A stretch of 64,000 bases of DNA from Paenibacillus rigui. GTDB lineage: Bacteria > Bacillota > Bacilli > Paenibacillales > NBRC-103111. Position 1 is the first letter of the stretch. Each line of letters opens with the position of its first letter. The translations under genes and the position numbers were made by a program. Below, piece by piece: positions 8,480 to 17,619 of the stretch. Location of the stretch: assembly GCF_002234615.1 (NCBI RefSeq), contig NZ_NMQW01000022.1:1-64000 (forward strand). The letters run 5' to 3'. A model generated the notes under the pieces. It saw nothing but the letters and a program-made list of their open reading frames with translations. It made no database searches and had not been told where the DNA came from.

Positions 8480-9022
8480 TCAATTCAACCCTTCAAGCTC
8501 CTGCCTGCGCTTGTTTAGAGCCTTCGAAGCCTTAAAGCACCGGTCTTCGCCTATCTTTTCACACAGCAGTTTGACCAGCTCGGCAGTCCCGACATAATCT
8601 ATCGAAACCCACGCGGAACGTCGTGCTCCCTTCACAAGGAGCTGCCCTCCGAAAAAACGCGTATGGCCCACTTCCGTAATGTCCGTGAAATGAATCATCT
8701 TTGCACCATACCACCGATAAAAGCGCAAACCCTGCTCCGTAACGACAACTTTGGAAAAGGTAAAGACAATGGAAAGAAAACCGAGCAGCACTAGAGCCGA
8801 TCCTATACCTAAAACAAATAAAGCCCTCTCGTCCACTTCGAAGCTATCGTCAAACTGTTGATATACTAATAAGGCAAGCGTCATAAGAAAGATCAGGTAG
8901 GTAAGCCAGCGAATAAGCGCGCTCTTTTTAAATACCATTTCTCCTCTTGAATTTCTTACTGCAGGTTGAAACGGATACCCTATGTACTTTTTAGCCAATG
9001 TTCGTTCCAATGATGATTGCAT
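8480..9022 (-). CDS. Two-TM membrane protein with bacterial PH-like domain
   Basis: A 180-residue protein. Hydrophobic helices at about 38-55 and 68-92 form a hairpin; the remainder (VVVTEQGLRFYRWYGAKMIHFTDITEV...LLVKGARRSAWVSIDYVG) has the strand pattern of the bacterial pleckstrin-homology fold. It would sit in the cytoplasmic membrane with the PH-like part inside. In a Gram-positive injection system lacking TssJLM, this is one of two obvious membrane candidates for anchoring the machine (the other is the TM protein encoded at 14483-16144). No enzyme motif is present. Confidence 0.6.
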   Translation of the reverse strand: MQSSLERTLAKKYIGYPFQPAVRNSRGEMVFKKSALIRWLTYLIFLMTLALLVYQQFDDSFEVDERALFVLGIGSALVLLGFLSIVFTFSKVVVTEQGLRFYRWYGAKMIHFTDITEVGHTRFFGGQLLVKGARRSAWVSIDYVGTAELVKLLCEKIGEDRCFKASKALNKRRQELEGLN

Positions 9023-9061
9023 ACTTTTACTTTCGCTCCTTCAATAAATTAGTGAATTCTT

Positions 9062-9838
9062 CTAGTCCACAACCATCCGTCGGGGACCATGGGGTCTGGA
9101 ATCCGGCACCCGTCGGCTCCCCCCCTGGGCTTCATCCAAAATGCGCACCAAATACCTGTGAATTTGGACATGATCATATGGCTTATAACCCATACCGAGC
9201 CGCTGGCTTATATAATGCAGAACCAGCTCCCGGTCGACGGCTCCCTGATTCATGCACTGCATGGCAAAGGCAATGTCGTATGCGTTCGTGCTCCCCTTCT
9301 CCAGCAGCTGTGCCGCATAAAACCGTGTCACCGCCGGGTGAAGAGAGCTCCCTCCGCGCCCTGCGTATTGCACATGAAGGAGGTTCCACGTGTTGTATTC
9401 GGTGGCGAAGTCTGCAAAGCTCTGATAGGCCGACCGCAGCTTCGCCCCTTCCTTCAGCTTAAACCGCCCGAGCTCCAGCTCGTTGCCGCCCACCTGAACC
9501 TCGTCGTCGAGCACAAGCGCTGCCCCATAGTGTTGAAAATCAGGCTGCTCCTCCGGGTCCTGAAACCGGATCTTCAGCAGGGTGTCCCTGCCTGTCGCAC
9601 GATAAGGGACGCGGCATTCGTCCTGGAGCAGATAGATCCAGCCCCTGTGCTTGACGATCCCTCCGGTGACAACCAGCCACTCATCCTCGATACGAACGTC
9701 AGTTCCTGAAATGACACCATCCGCGTAATCCTTGAAATACAGCTCGGTGAATTGCCTCGGGTAATCCCGCAGGCTCTCCAGCATTGACCGCTTCAATATC
9801 CGGCCCTTCGTGAAATACGGATAGACGTTAGAGTACAT
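9062..9838 (-). CDS. Conserved-looking cytoplasmic protein, candidate baseplate part
   Basis: A 258-residue soluble protein that I cannot assign to a named family. The N-terminus (YPYFTKGRILKRSMLESLRD) leads into strands ending in VKHRGWIYLLQDECRVPY; the middle has ELELGRFKLKEGAKLRSAY; then a helical part with TEYNTWNLLHVQYAG and a final helical domain. The last 20 residues are Arg/Pro-rich and may be poorly conserved. The order (beta N-half, helical C-half) is like a baseplate adaptor such as TssK, but that is a loose resemblance. It starts behind GGAAGG, six bases after the Hsp70-like gene, so the two are probably co-translated. Confidence 0.55.
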   Translation of the reverse strand: MYSNVYPYFTKGRILKRSMLESLRDYPRQFTELYFKDYADGVISGTDVRIEDEWLVVTGGIVKHRGWIYLLQDECRVPYRATGRDTLLKIRFQDPEEQPDFQHYGAALVLDDEVQVGGNELELGRFKLKEGAKLRSAYQSFADFATEYNTWNLLHVQYAGRGGSSLHPAVTRFYAAQLLEKGSTNAYDIAFAMQCMNQGAVDRELVLHYISQRLGMGYKPYDHVQIHRYLVRILDEAQGGSRRVPDSRPHGPRRMVVD

Positions 9839-9843
9839 CTCGT

Positions 9844-12498
9844 TTATTTCCTTCCGTCAAAAAAATCGAGCTCGGACAAGCCGTTCTCAAACGCAAAAAA
9901 TTGCTTTTCGCCCCAATACAGCTGTTCATCCCTTCTTGCAACAGGAAGGACATGAAAGCCCCAGGCATTCGCCTCCGCGAAAACAAAATATTTCGCTTCC
10001 CCGTTCACGATGGAATCGGTATCGTCCTGAGGAATCTTGCCGCCGTAAGCCTCGGCAATGTCTTCATGCCGTATCGGCCGGTAGCGGGACGCATCACCGG
10101 CATACACATACTTGTGCCGCACCTCTCCGTCCGCCCCCGCCAAATAAAACTCGACCTCCGCCGTGCCGATCGGCCGGGATACCGATCCTTGAACGCGGTT
10201 CAGCCTCTCTTGGCTGCTGATCAGCAGCTTCTCCTGCCGATCGTGGGTGAAGGCACTGACCGAATACGGAATGACCGGCGCATGGTTCGCAATGACGGCT
10301 TCGATCGTTCCGTTCTTTCGCGCGCTCAGATAACGGATCGCTCCCCGAAGGCAGGCCAGCTTCAAATCCGGTACCTGTCCGGCATGCTCCGTCTTGCGTC
10401 TGAACTCGATGCTGCGCCCGGCGACGAACTCCTTTAATGCTTCCCGGAATACGTCAATGGTGCACGATTGGCCGGTAAGCTTGATAATGGAATAATCCTG
10501 CAGCCTGCCCTGCTCGTAGTAATCCTCCAGAAATTTACGGACAATCTCGTAAATGTCCGCTTTGATCAGTTGATTAATTTCCTTAATGTTGAATATGACA
10601 TCCGGAAACTCGTACACATCCTTCATTTCCCCGTTCGCCTGTAAGGATAAGCACCAGCGGTCCACCGCTGTAATTTTCAGATCGTTTTCCTGCCGGTGCT
10701 CGTTCGCGGATTCGAACCGGTTGCGGATAATGCCGGTCTTGCGAAAAAACTCCTTCTTCATCGCATCCGCCATTTCCCACAAAAAATAAAAATTGCTTTT
10801 GACCCGCAAATATTCCTCGCGCGTCCGGTTTTCATATTCCTTGAACCGGGTCGGAATCAGCGCCTCCGCTTCAAGATAAGCGGCTTCGAAGGCACCGTAT
10901 ACCGACTTCACTCCAAATTCATCCACATGACGATACAGGTCCGTCCCCGGAATAGCGATCAGGCTGTCGATATCGACCGTACTCCTCCGGCGGCTGTAAT
11001 AGTCGGCAAACACAATTTTCATGTATTGGAGAATACGAAAGGTGATGTTGTTGCCGCCGAAGTTCGTATCCCCATTCTCATAGGCTGTCTGGATATCGAT
11101 CCGGTACGAGAGGGGGCCGTTCTCGATCCGAAACCGGCAGGAGGAGAGATCCGTCGTTCCCCCGCCGCAGTCGATAACGAGCGCATGATATTCCTCGCTG
11201 TCCACAAAGCTGTTCTTCTCCATCTGATCAGCGATCGTGTTGTACAGCACCGCCATTCCTTCATCCAATCCATGTGCGGCTTCGATGCTGTATTCCGGCA
11301 GCAGCTCGCGAAACATATCGTTGAATTGGGTTTTGAGCTTGACCGGACTGGAAATATGCAGCTGCCTGAAACGGCATTTGAATTGATGCTCCGCCATTTC
11401 TACAACATGGCGCATATATGCCCTGAGGATATCGCTTCTTGGGACCATGGCAGTATTCCCATGCGCGTCCATCACTTCTTCCATCTGCCTGTAGCTGTTA
11501 ACCCAGCGCTTAATCCCTTGAAAGACGGTACCATGGCTCGTGTAGCCGCTTTTTTTCATCGATTTCTGGGCAGCATAGCCGAACAAATATCGGATGTGAC
11601 CCGCATCCGAGCAATCCGCTACACTGACGATGGTCGGCAGCAGCTCGATCCACTGCTCCTCCTTGGAGGTTGCATCGGGAAAGGCCACATAATTGATATC
11701 GTTAAGCCGGATCGTCCGATTCAGCAGATCATGGTCCGATGGCGCGGAAATATACCTGCTATCGAGATAAGCCCCCGCCGTCGTATTCGTCGTGCCGAAA
11801 TCGATGGCCAGCACCGTATCCGTCTCCTCCAGCTCCCGGATGTCCAAATCCGCGATCGGAATGCGGCAGTAGTGCAGATTGACCGGGGGCAGAGGCCTCT
11901 CCTGGTCATATGTCTTATAGATATATTCCGAATCCTGCTTGCGGAAAAACAAAAAGCTGTAATTTTTATTCGCTGTCCTGCGAAACGGAATGTCCCTGGA
12001 TGCAGCCAAATAGTAGGCGCCTTGCTGTGAGCCGTCCTTGACAACATGCATAATGCCGCAAAGCTCCTGAAGATCGTTGATGACCAGTACATTGGATTCG
12101 GTAAAAATACCGGGCAGCTCAACCCGGTACCGATCCCGCCGATCTACCGGAAGTCCGGTATAAAGCGTTAAGCGCGCAGGCGCCTTAATACTCCCGTCAT
12201 CGCGAAGCGGCGTATTCAGATACCGGCTTAATGCAGCCTCCACTCTCTCCATCCCGTCTTTTCGATAGCTTCTTATGATCAGGCTCGTTTCCGAGCTTCT
12301 GAATTTCAGAATCGTTCGAATAAGCGCCTCGCGATCGAGTGTGCCTGACAGCCCTCCGACAAGCTTTTCCTTGTGCACGATATTTCTTAATTGAAGGGTC
12401 GTCATGTCTGACAGCTCATCCCGGGAATACTTGATAACGGACTGTTCCCCCGGCGCTCCGTTCGCAGGCGAATTCAGCTTGTAGCCATAGCTTTTCAT
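9844..12498 (-). CDS. Hsp70/actin-fold ATPase with N-terminal SAP-like segment
   Basis: An 884-residue protein. About residues 30-68 (LRNIVHKEKLVGGLSGTLDR) look like a SAP/Rho-N helix-turn module. The ATPase core runs from about 228 to 640, with phosphate-1 loop AIDFGTTNTTAGAY and phosphate-2 loop VIDCGGGTTDLSSC at about 436-450, plus LTGQSCTIDVF before the adenosine site. The C-terminal 200 residues lack a normal Hsp70 substrate domain. It is twice-extended compared with actin and differs from DnaK. A J-domain protein is encoded in the same operon, which supports a true chaperone cycle. In this operon, which shows no ClpV, it may help sheath folding or recycling; that is inference. Confidence 0.8.
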   Translation of the reverse strand: MKSYGYKLNSPANGAPGEQSVIKYSRDELSDMTTLQLRNIVHKEKLVGGLSGTLDREALIRTILKFRSSETSLIIRSYRKDGMERVEAALSRYLNTPLRDDGSIKAPARLTLYTGLPVDRRDRYRVELPGIFTESNVLVINDLQELCGIMHVVKDGSQQGAYYLAASRDIPFRRTANKNYSFLFFRKQDSEYIYKTYDQERPLPPVNLHYCRIPIADLDIRELEETDTVLAIDFGTTNTTAGAYLDSRYISAPSDHDLLNRTIRLNDINYVAFPDATSKEEQWIELLPTIVSVADCSDAGHIRYLFGYAAQKSMKKSGYTSHGTVFQGIKRWVNSYRQMEEVMDAHGNTAMVPRSDILRAYMRHVVEMAEHQFKCRFRQLHISSPVKLKTQFNDMFRELLPEYSIEAAHGLDEGMAVLYNTIADQMEKNSFVDSEEYHALVIDCGGGTTDLSSCRFRIENGPLSYRIDIQTAYENGDTNFGGNNITFRILQYMKIVFADYYSRRRSTVDIDSLIAIPGTDLYRHVDEFGVKSVYGAFEAAYLEAEALIPTRFKEYENRTREEYLRVKSNFYFLWEMADAMKKEFFRKTGIIRNRFESANEHRQENDLKITAVDRWCLSLQANGEMKDVYEFPDVIFNIKEINQLIKADIYEIVRKFLEDYYEQGRLQDYSIIKLTGQSCTIDVFREALKEFVAGRSIEFRRKTEHAGQVPDLKLACLRGAIRYLSARKNGTIEAVIANHAPVIPYSVSAFTHDRQEKLLISSQERLNRVQGSVSRPIGTAEVEFYLAGADGEVRHKYVYAGDASRYRPIRHEDIAEAYGGKIPQDDTDSIVNGEAKYFVFAEANAWGFHVLPVARRDEQLYWGEKQFFAFENGLSELDFFDGRK

Positions 12499-12512
12499 TC
12501 ATTTCCATCCTC

Positions 12513-13208
12513 TCAATAAATCCCGATACGGTCCAACTGCATCGTTTCCTCCACGTCGATGATACCGAAATGCTCCACCCAGTAAGTCTCCGTATGAAAC
12601 CGCACAGGCAAAAAGATTTGCTTGATCAGCTCCAGCTTCGCCCGGGCCGTCTCCGTCTCCGGCTGCCCGACATAGAACAACAGCTCGTCCTTTTCCTCGC
12701 AATTGGCATAGATCGTCGAATGCCTGAACAGCTTTCGCATCGTATCCTTCAGAAGATAAACGGCCTCTCCCGTTTCATACAGTCTCAACAGGTTGCCGGC
12801 AACGATCTCGCGTTCCTTCTTATCCAGCAGCCTGATCTTCCTCGCGACGTCAGCTCCGAATATTCCGGCCTCCAAATCGTCCAGCATAAAGCGGATATAA
12901 AACTCGCGCCGGTTCATGCCCTGAAGCAGATCCATATCCGTCACAAAGTGGATGACGATATCGAAAAGCGCCTGCCGAAGCTCCTTATCTTCTTTATTGT
13001 TGCTGTCAAACAAGTCCCTGAAAATGTCATAAAAACGGTAATACGGGTTAATCTCTACCAGCTTATCGACTGTCTTGGCGTTCAGCGTCTCATTACTGAG
13101 CTCCATATAAGGAGAGAAGACCTGAGCCGGGGCAAAATAAAGCTCCCGCTTCCTGATACCGGTCTGCTCCGCCTTGATAACCAGATCCCAAACGTAATTC
13201 AAGCCCAT
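12513..13208 (-). CDS. Unrecognised cytoplasmic protein, candidate baseplate part
   Basis: About 231 residues, helical, without signal peptide or membrane segment and without a motif I know. The first 50 residues (LNYVWDLVIKAEQTGIRKRE, then FSPYMELS) and a later NPYYRFYDIF appear the most constrained. Start is uncertain: ATG at 13208, GTG at 13220, or TTG at 13202, the last overlapping the preceding stop as TTGA at ideal distance from AAGGGG. It overlaps the 425-residue gene before it, indicating tight coupling and probably a complex between the two products. By elimination these fill the place of missing wedge proteins (TssE/F/G), an inference. Confidence 0.55.
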   Translation of the reverse strand: MGLNYVWDLVIKAEQTGIRKRELYFAPAQVFSPYMELSNETLNAKTVDKLVEINPYYRFYDIFRDLFDSNNKEDKELRQALFDIVIHFVTDMDLLQGMNRREFYIRFMLDDLEAGIFGADVARKIRLLDKKEREIVAGNLLRLYETGEAVYLLKDTMRKLFRHSTIYANCEEKDELLFYVGQPETETARAKLELIKQIFLPVRFHTETYWVEHFGIIDVEETMQLDRIGIY

Positions 13209-14476
13209 TCCCCTTCGCACTTATATTCGGGAAAATACATTTGAACCTCCGATACCAGAAAGCTCATCATATCTTGATCAATAAAGCTTGTGCCGCCCAG
13301 ACGCCGGAACCGCAGCCGCATGATCTTCTTATCGCTCTCCACTCTCACGTTGTCGCTGATAAACGGGTTCATGCTGTAGGTGGACGCTGCGCCTTCCGTC
13401 CTGTCGATAATGTCCACCTGCTCCAGCTCCAGCCCCTCCGATGCCTCGAAGGAGCTGACGATTCGCATGATCTCGCCTTGGGCGCGGACGGTTATCGCCT
13501 GCTTGCGAGCAAAGCCGCTCGTAAAGCTGTTTTTTTTCTTATTGGATACAAGCCGGTAAGGGAGACGCCCGAGCTTGGTCGGCACAGGCTTCGTCATTTT
13601 GAGGACGCTCCATATGCCTGCCTTTTCCTGCGGGGACACGATCGTCAGCTCCTCCGGCGAGCGCTTGATATAGCGGATCGCTTCCTCCTCCCCGTCCACC
13701 AAATAACCGTGCTCCGTCCCCGTCTTGCGCAGTGAAAGCACATGCTCGAAGTTCACCTTGTCCACCGCCGGGATCGGAAACCCGACATTTTTCAGCTCCA
13801 GCCGCTCGATATTCCACATTGGAACCATGTGCAGCTTCTTGAAAGGATCAAATTCCTCCAGGTGAAACCGGATTTCGGCAATCTCCTCATCATCCCGCAG
13901 CGTATCCTCACAGCTTGTCCAGATGACGTCGAAAAATTTATGGGCATAAGGGAAATTGACTGTTTTCCAAGGCATGTTATTTTTCTGAAAAACGGTATAC
14001 AGCCGCTCCAGCTCGTTCAGATATGCCCGGTTTGGCCGGAGGCTTACGGTCACGGCATGTCTTCCGTTCGCAGTTACGGCCTCCCCGGTGAACCGTCTCC
14101 TTCCGTCCAGCAGCGTTCGTAGCTTACTATACTCGCATTGCAGAAATACCGTCATGAGCACCGGTTCTTCATGGCGTCTGGCTTGGGCCAATAACCCCTT
14201 AAGTTCGCATGGCTTCCGCTCTGCATCCTCCGGAATAACGGGAAACAAATACTCGTGGATCGGATCCATTTCCTCCTTGGGGCAGACCGTGACATAAATG
14301 TCATGATGGTCTTCACGGGCTTCCATTTCCATGAACACCCTCTCTTCGAGCTTGCGATTCAAGTCCTCCTGATACTCCACCAGATTCAAGAAGACGCCCG
14401 TCAGGATGCTTTTCAATAGCTTGCGCTGTTCAAGGTCCTCGATTCTTGCCAGTCTGTCCTGAACGATGTCCTTCAT
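13199..14476 (-). CDS. Unrecognised 425-residue protein, candidate baseplate wedge
   Basis: A soluble protein that starts behind GGGAGGG. The N-terminal 100 residues are helical and charged (RLARIEDLEQRKLLKSILTG); the rest is beta-rich with repeated aromatic turns, for example PWKTVNFPYAHKFFDVIW, then FPIPAVDKVNFEHVLSL, and a C-terminal FRRLGGTSFIDQDMMSFLV. The layout (large beta protein, operon mate of VgrG and sheath, partner gene overlapping) recalls TssF-like wedge proteins, yet I see no decisive motif. It follows the pseudophosphatase gene by six bases and overlaps the next gene by about ten. Function not shown by sequence. Confidence 0.55.
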   Translation of the reverse strand: MKDIVQDRLARIEDLEQRKLLKSILTGVFLNLVEYQEDLNRKLEERVFMEMEAREDHHDIYVTVCPKEEMDPIHEYLFPVIPEDAERKPCELKGLLAQARRHEEPVLMTVFLQCEYSKLRTLLDGRRRFTGEAVTANGRHAVTVSLRPNRAYLNELERLYTVFQKNNMPWKTVNFPYAHKFFDVIWTSCEDTLRDDEEIAEIRFHLEEFDPFKKLHMVPMWNIERLELKNVGFPIPAVDKVNFEHVLSLRKTGTEHGYLVDGEEEAIRYIKRSPEELTIVSPQEKAGIWSVLKMTKPVPTKLGRLPYRLVSNKKKNSFTSGFARKQAITVRAQGEIMRIVSSFEASEGLELEQVDIIDRTEGAASTYSMNPFISDNVRVESDKKIMRLRFRRLGGTSFIDQDMMSFLVSEVQMYFPEYKCEGEWA

Positions 14477-14482
14477 GACAAT

Positions 14483-16144
14483 CTATTTCCCTCCCTCATT
14501 TGAACCCGTGTTACCGGGAGCGCTGCTCTGTACTGCGACTGCCGGATCCTTGGCTCCGGCGGCCGTCCCTTCAGTACCGGCTCCCTGCTCAGGCTTTGCC
14601 GAAGGGGGCGGCGTCAGCTTCTCCTGCGCCTTCGTTATTTTCCGTTCTACACCCAGCACCTTTTCCAGCAATCCGATTTCCTGATAAATCTCCTGCGCCA
14701 TCGCAAAAGAGGAGATGGACCCTTCGAAGTCCTTGGCAGCATAGCTTTGGTCGCCTTTCTTCTCCAGCTTGTCGGCATCCAGCTGCCTCTTCTCCTTCTG
14801 GACCCCGGCCATTTTGGCATCGGCGGCTTCCATTTTGCCGGCCAGCTCCTTCTCCCCGCCGGAGAAAGACGCTGCAGCCGCTTCCTTCCTAGCCTTGGCG
14901 TAGACTTCCTTGGCTCCCTCATAGTCTTGCGCCTGGAGCTTCTGATCTCCCTGCTGCATCAGTTCGGTGACATGAAGATAAGCGCTTGCTTTGCCGATCT
15001 TCTCCCCCAAATCCTTCATGTCATAATCGTCCTGCGAGCGCGCTTCCTTTTGCGCCTTCTCGTAGCTGGACAAAGCACCGGCATAATCGCCGTCCTTGAA
15101 GGATGCGTTCCCATCCACAATCAGCTGCGCCGTCCTTTGCTTTTGGCTCAGCAATTGCGTATGCAGCTTGTCCGACAGCTTCTTCGCCGCATTCCGTGCT
15201 TCGCTGTATTCCTTCACGGCATTCGGGTAATTCCCGTCCTGAACAGCGGTGTCTCCGTTCTTTTCATGCTCGATCAACGCTTCCACCGCTTCGGCCTTTG
15301 CCGCCGCAGCCCGCGCTTTATAATAAAAGGCTATTCCTCCAACGATGAGAAGAGGAATCAGCACTAATGCAATCGTTTTTATAAGCTTCCACCTGTTTTT
15401 CGGGGGCTCCTGATATACTTTGTCCGCATATACGGCGGCAGCGGTATAGTTAGGGACTACCGCAGGCTGTTTGCTGAGCAGCACATCCTCCAGCATATCG
15501 ATGAAATCGGAAGGCTTCTGTGCCTCCTCCAACGCATCCAGCATCTCGGCTCCGTCCACGCCTTCCCATAGCCCGGACGTACAGAGAAGCACCACATCCC
15601 CATCGGACAACGGAGTCTTCTTCGATACAAACGGAAGAAATTCATTTTGCTTCCCTACATACCACAACAGGTTATTTCTTTCATCATGCCGCTCCAGCAT
15701 GTCCTCCGAAATCTTCTCCTCATCCGCCATCACTTGAGACAAGCTTTGGTCCTTGCTTCTTGCAAGCAATCGACCGCTGCGGAAATGATACATCCTCGTA
15801 TGCCCGGCGACCGCCCAAATCATTCGTGTATAATCGGTGACGATCAGGGTCAAGCTCGATTTACGTCTGAATTTCCTGCTCTCGATTTGCAGCAGCTCAT
15901 GCGCTTCCCGCAAATAAGCATAAACCGCACGCCGGGAGAGCTTAGGCATTTGCATAAAATGACCGAGAACGCACTTTACGGCCAGCTCGGCGCTTTCCAG
16001 CTCTTGCTCCGAATCCAGACCCTGCGCAATGACATAGCAGGCCAGATCCTCCAGCTCCGTGCAGGCAAAGTAGTCCTTATTGCGGATCGAGGTACCTTCC
16101 TCCGACAAAAAGCTTAAAGCAAATTTGCTGTTTTCCTTTCTCAT
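14483..16144 (-). CDS. Membrane PP2C-like pseudophosphatase with outer TPR-like repeats
   Basis: A 553-residue membrane protein. Residues 1-240 follow the PP2C layout, but the metal-binding Asp residues are replaced: the VADG element reads IAQG (about 39-42), the CSDG element reads CTSG (about 188-191), and the final DN element reads NY (about 238). It should bind but not hydrolyse. A TM helix follows (about 253-275, IALVLIPLLIVGGIAFYY), then an outside part with four repeats of the form G-D/N...D-Y/F..A/S...Y/F..A (about 295-480), like TPRs, and a Pro/Ala/Gly tail. Start behind GGGAGG. It joins a cytoplasmic phospho-sensing module to a cell-wall side arm, and could anchor or gate the injection machine. 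Confidence 0.75.
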   Translation of the reverse strand: MRKENSKFALSFLSEEGTSIRNKDYFACTELEDLACYVIAQGLDSEQELESAELAVKCVLGHFMQMPKLSRRAVYAYLREAHELLQIESRKFRRKSSLTLIVTDYTRMIWAVAGHTRMYHFRSGRLLARSKDQSLSQVMADEEKISEDMLERHDERNNLLWYVGKQNEFLPFVSKKTPLSDGDVVLLCTSGLWEGVDGAEMLDALEEAQKPSDFIDMLEDVLLSKQPAVVPNYTAAAVYADKVYQEPPKNRWKLIKTIALVLIPLLIVGGIAFYYKARAAAAKAEAVEALIEHEKNGDTAVQDGNYPNAVKEYSEARNAAKKLSDKLHTQLLSQKQRTAQLIVDGNASFKDGDYAGALSSYEKAQKEARSQDDYDMKDLGEKIGKASAYLHVTELMQQGDQKLQAQDYEGAKEVYAKARKEAAAASFSGGEKELAGKMEAADAKMAGVQKEKRQLDADKLEKKGDQSYAAKDFEGSISSFAMAQEIYQEIGLLEKVLGVERKITKAQEKLTPPPSAKPEQGAGTEGTAAGAKDPAVAVQSSAPGNTGSNEGGK

Positions 16145-16197
16145 CCTTACCTCCCGCTGCTCCGGCTCCCGCAGCCTCTCGAAGGGCGCAGGCCAGG

Positions 16198-17040
16198 TTA
16201 CCAGCCTTTTTCCAAAATGACGATCGTTGCATTATCTTGATGCTTCAGCTTCTTCTCCTCGATGGCGGCAATGATCTCCTGGGCGGCGTCGTAAGGGGAA
16301 AGCGGCTTGGTCAATATATCCTCCAGCTCTATCTCTGTCAGCGTGTTATAAATCCCATCGCTGCACAAGATAACTTTATCCCGCTTCAGCAGCCGGATCG
16401 GCTCCGAGCCTATCTCGATGTTTTTGAACGCCTCATAGCCCAAATAGTTGACCAGCTGCTTCCTCATCGGGCTGCCCAGCGCCTCTTCCCTGCTGATGTC
16501 TCCTGATGCGTAACGTTCCTCCAGCACCGATTCCAGTGTGTGCTTCGAGTTCACATCGATAAATTCTCCATTGCGGAAAATACGCAGCAAGCTATCCCCT
16601 ACAGCGCCCCAATAGAGCAAGCCATCCGAGATTACGGCTGCGACCAGCGTGGTCCCTCCCTGCGCTCCTTTGAGGCTTTGCATCACTTCTTTATTGGCCA
16701 GAGCTGCGGTTTCCGTAAAATAGCCGGTCATATCGCTTGCATGCTCCAGCTTCAAAAATTGCTTGACGAACGTGCTCACCGCCGTCGTGCTGGCTGCACG
16801 GCCTCCCGATAATCCGCTGATGCCATCCGCCAGCACGGCTATCGTTCCGTTCGGACTTACGATCGCGGAAAAATAATCATCCTGCTCCTCACGCTGCCCC
16901 ATCGTCTGACCGTTGCCGATAACAATTGGCTGCTCCGCCTGCGAGCGCACCAGCGCCTGTCTGACCATCAGCAAAATAATCAGGGAAACGCCCAAAGCCA
17001 GCAGAACCACATAAGGGAACGCACCGGATTGCGACAGCAT
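16198..17040 (-). CDS. Membrane-anchored PP2C-type Ser/Thr phosphatase
   Basis: A 280-residue protein with one N-terminal TM helix (about 8-29) and a complete PP2C domain: REEQDD, ADGISGLSGGRAAS, GGTTLVAAVI, GAVGDSLLRIFRNG, LCSDGIYN and QDNATIVIL all retain the metal-binding Asp residues. It dephosphorylates Ser/Thr on proteins using Mn/Mg. Start: the ATG at 17046 overlaps the previous stop (ATGA) but lies too close to GGAAGG; the ATG at 17040 is better spaced. Together with the kinase and FHA proteins of the locus it should form an on/off control like PppA/PpkA/Fha in T6SS. Confidence 0.85.
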   Translation of the reverse strand: MLSQSGAFPYVVLLALGVSLIILLMVRQALVRSQAEQPIVIGNGQTMGQREEQDDYFSAIVSPNGTIAVLADGISGLSGGRAASTTAVSTFVKQFLKLEHASDMTGYFTETAALANKEVMQSLKGAQGGTTLVAAVISDGLLYWGAVGDSLLRIFRNGEFIDVNSKHTLESVLEERYASGDISREEALGSPMRKQLVNYLGYEAFKNIEIGSEPIRLLKRDKVILCSDGIYNTLTEIELEDILTKPLSPYDAAQEIIAAIEEKKLKHQDNATIVILEKGW

Positions 17041-17042
17041 GC

Positions 17043-17573
17043 TCATCCTTCCTTACCTGCCTCGTTGTCCCATTCAAAGTGAACGCCGCATAAGGGAATA
17101 AACAAAAATTTGCTCCTGCCGAGCTGAACCACGTCATACCCCGTCAATTCCACCGGAGTGTAGACCGCCTCATTGTTGTGATAAGCAAGCCCCGATGCGT
17201 CTCCCGGCAGCAAAAAAAAGTTGCGTTTCTTCGGATCGTACACAATCACCGCATGGTTCCGTCTGGAAATGGTGTTATCCCCGATCATCCGGATATGCAT
17301 ATCCTCCGACCGGCCGATAAAATTTTTCTCCGCAATAATCCGGTAATCTTGTCCAAGCTGCGGTCCTTCAATGCAGACCAGCCATCCGGTCACCGGCTCG
17401 ATCCCCTCGGATTCTCCCAGGTAGGGCATCGTTTTGTCATCTTCCTGCACTTTCGCTGCCCTGGAGCTATCGCCTTTAGATGCCGGCTCCACCACCATAC
17501 TGCAATACGGGCATACGCTCCCGTGCTTTCTCGTGCTGAACATGTGTCCGTTGGCGCATCTTGTCAAACTCAT
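17043..17573 (-). CDS. Zinc-ribbon/FHA domain protein
   Basis: A 176-residue cytoplasmic protein. The N-terminus has C-x-x-G-H and C-P-Y-C pairs (about residues 6-23), a small zinc knuckle. Residues about 60-165 form an FHA domain with FIGRSEDMHIRM, then NTISRRNHAVIVYD and the final strand region, retaining the Gly-Arg-Ser and Ser-Arg-x-x-His phosphothreonine-binding residues. It should read the phosphorylation state set by the kinase of the locus. The start at 17573 is preferred over 17582 because GGGGG lies at proper distance. It overlaps or abuts the phosphatase gene, consistent with a functional unit. Confidence 0.8.
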   Translation of the reverse strand: MSLTRCANGHMFSTRKHGSVCPYCSMVVEPASKGDSSRAAKVQEDDKTMPYLGESEGIEPVTGWLVCIEGPQLGQDYRIIAEKNFIGRSEDMHIRMIGDNTISRRNHAVIVYDPKKRNFFLLPGDASGLAYHNNEAVYTPVELTGYDVVQLGRSKFLFIPLCGVHFEWDNEAGKEG

Positions 17574-17619
17574 CGTATCCATTCCCCCGTATTGATCTTT
17601 GTCGAACCGATTGCCCTGC

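Noticed and set aside
10696-12030. Plus-strand open frame of 444 codons
   Set aside because: It is antisense to the Hsp70-like ATPase, has no ribosome site and shows no protein-like motif.
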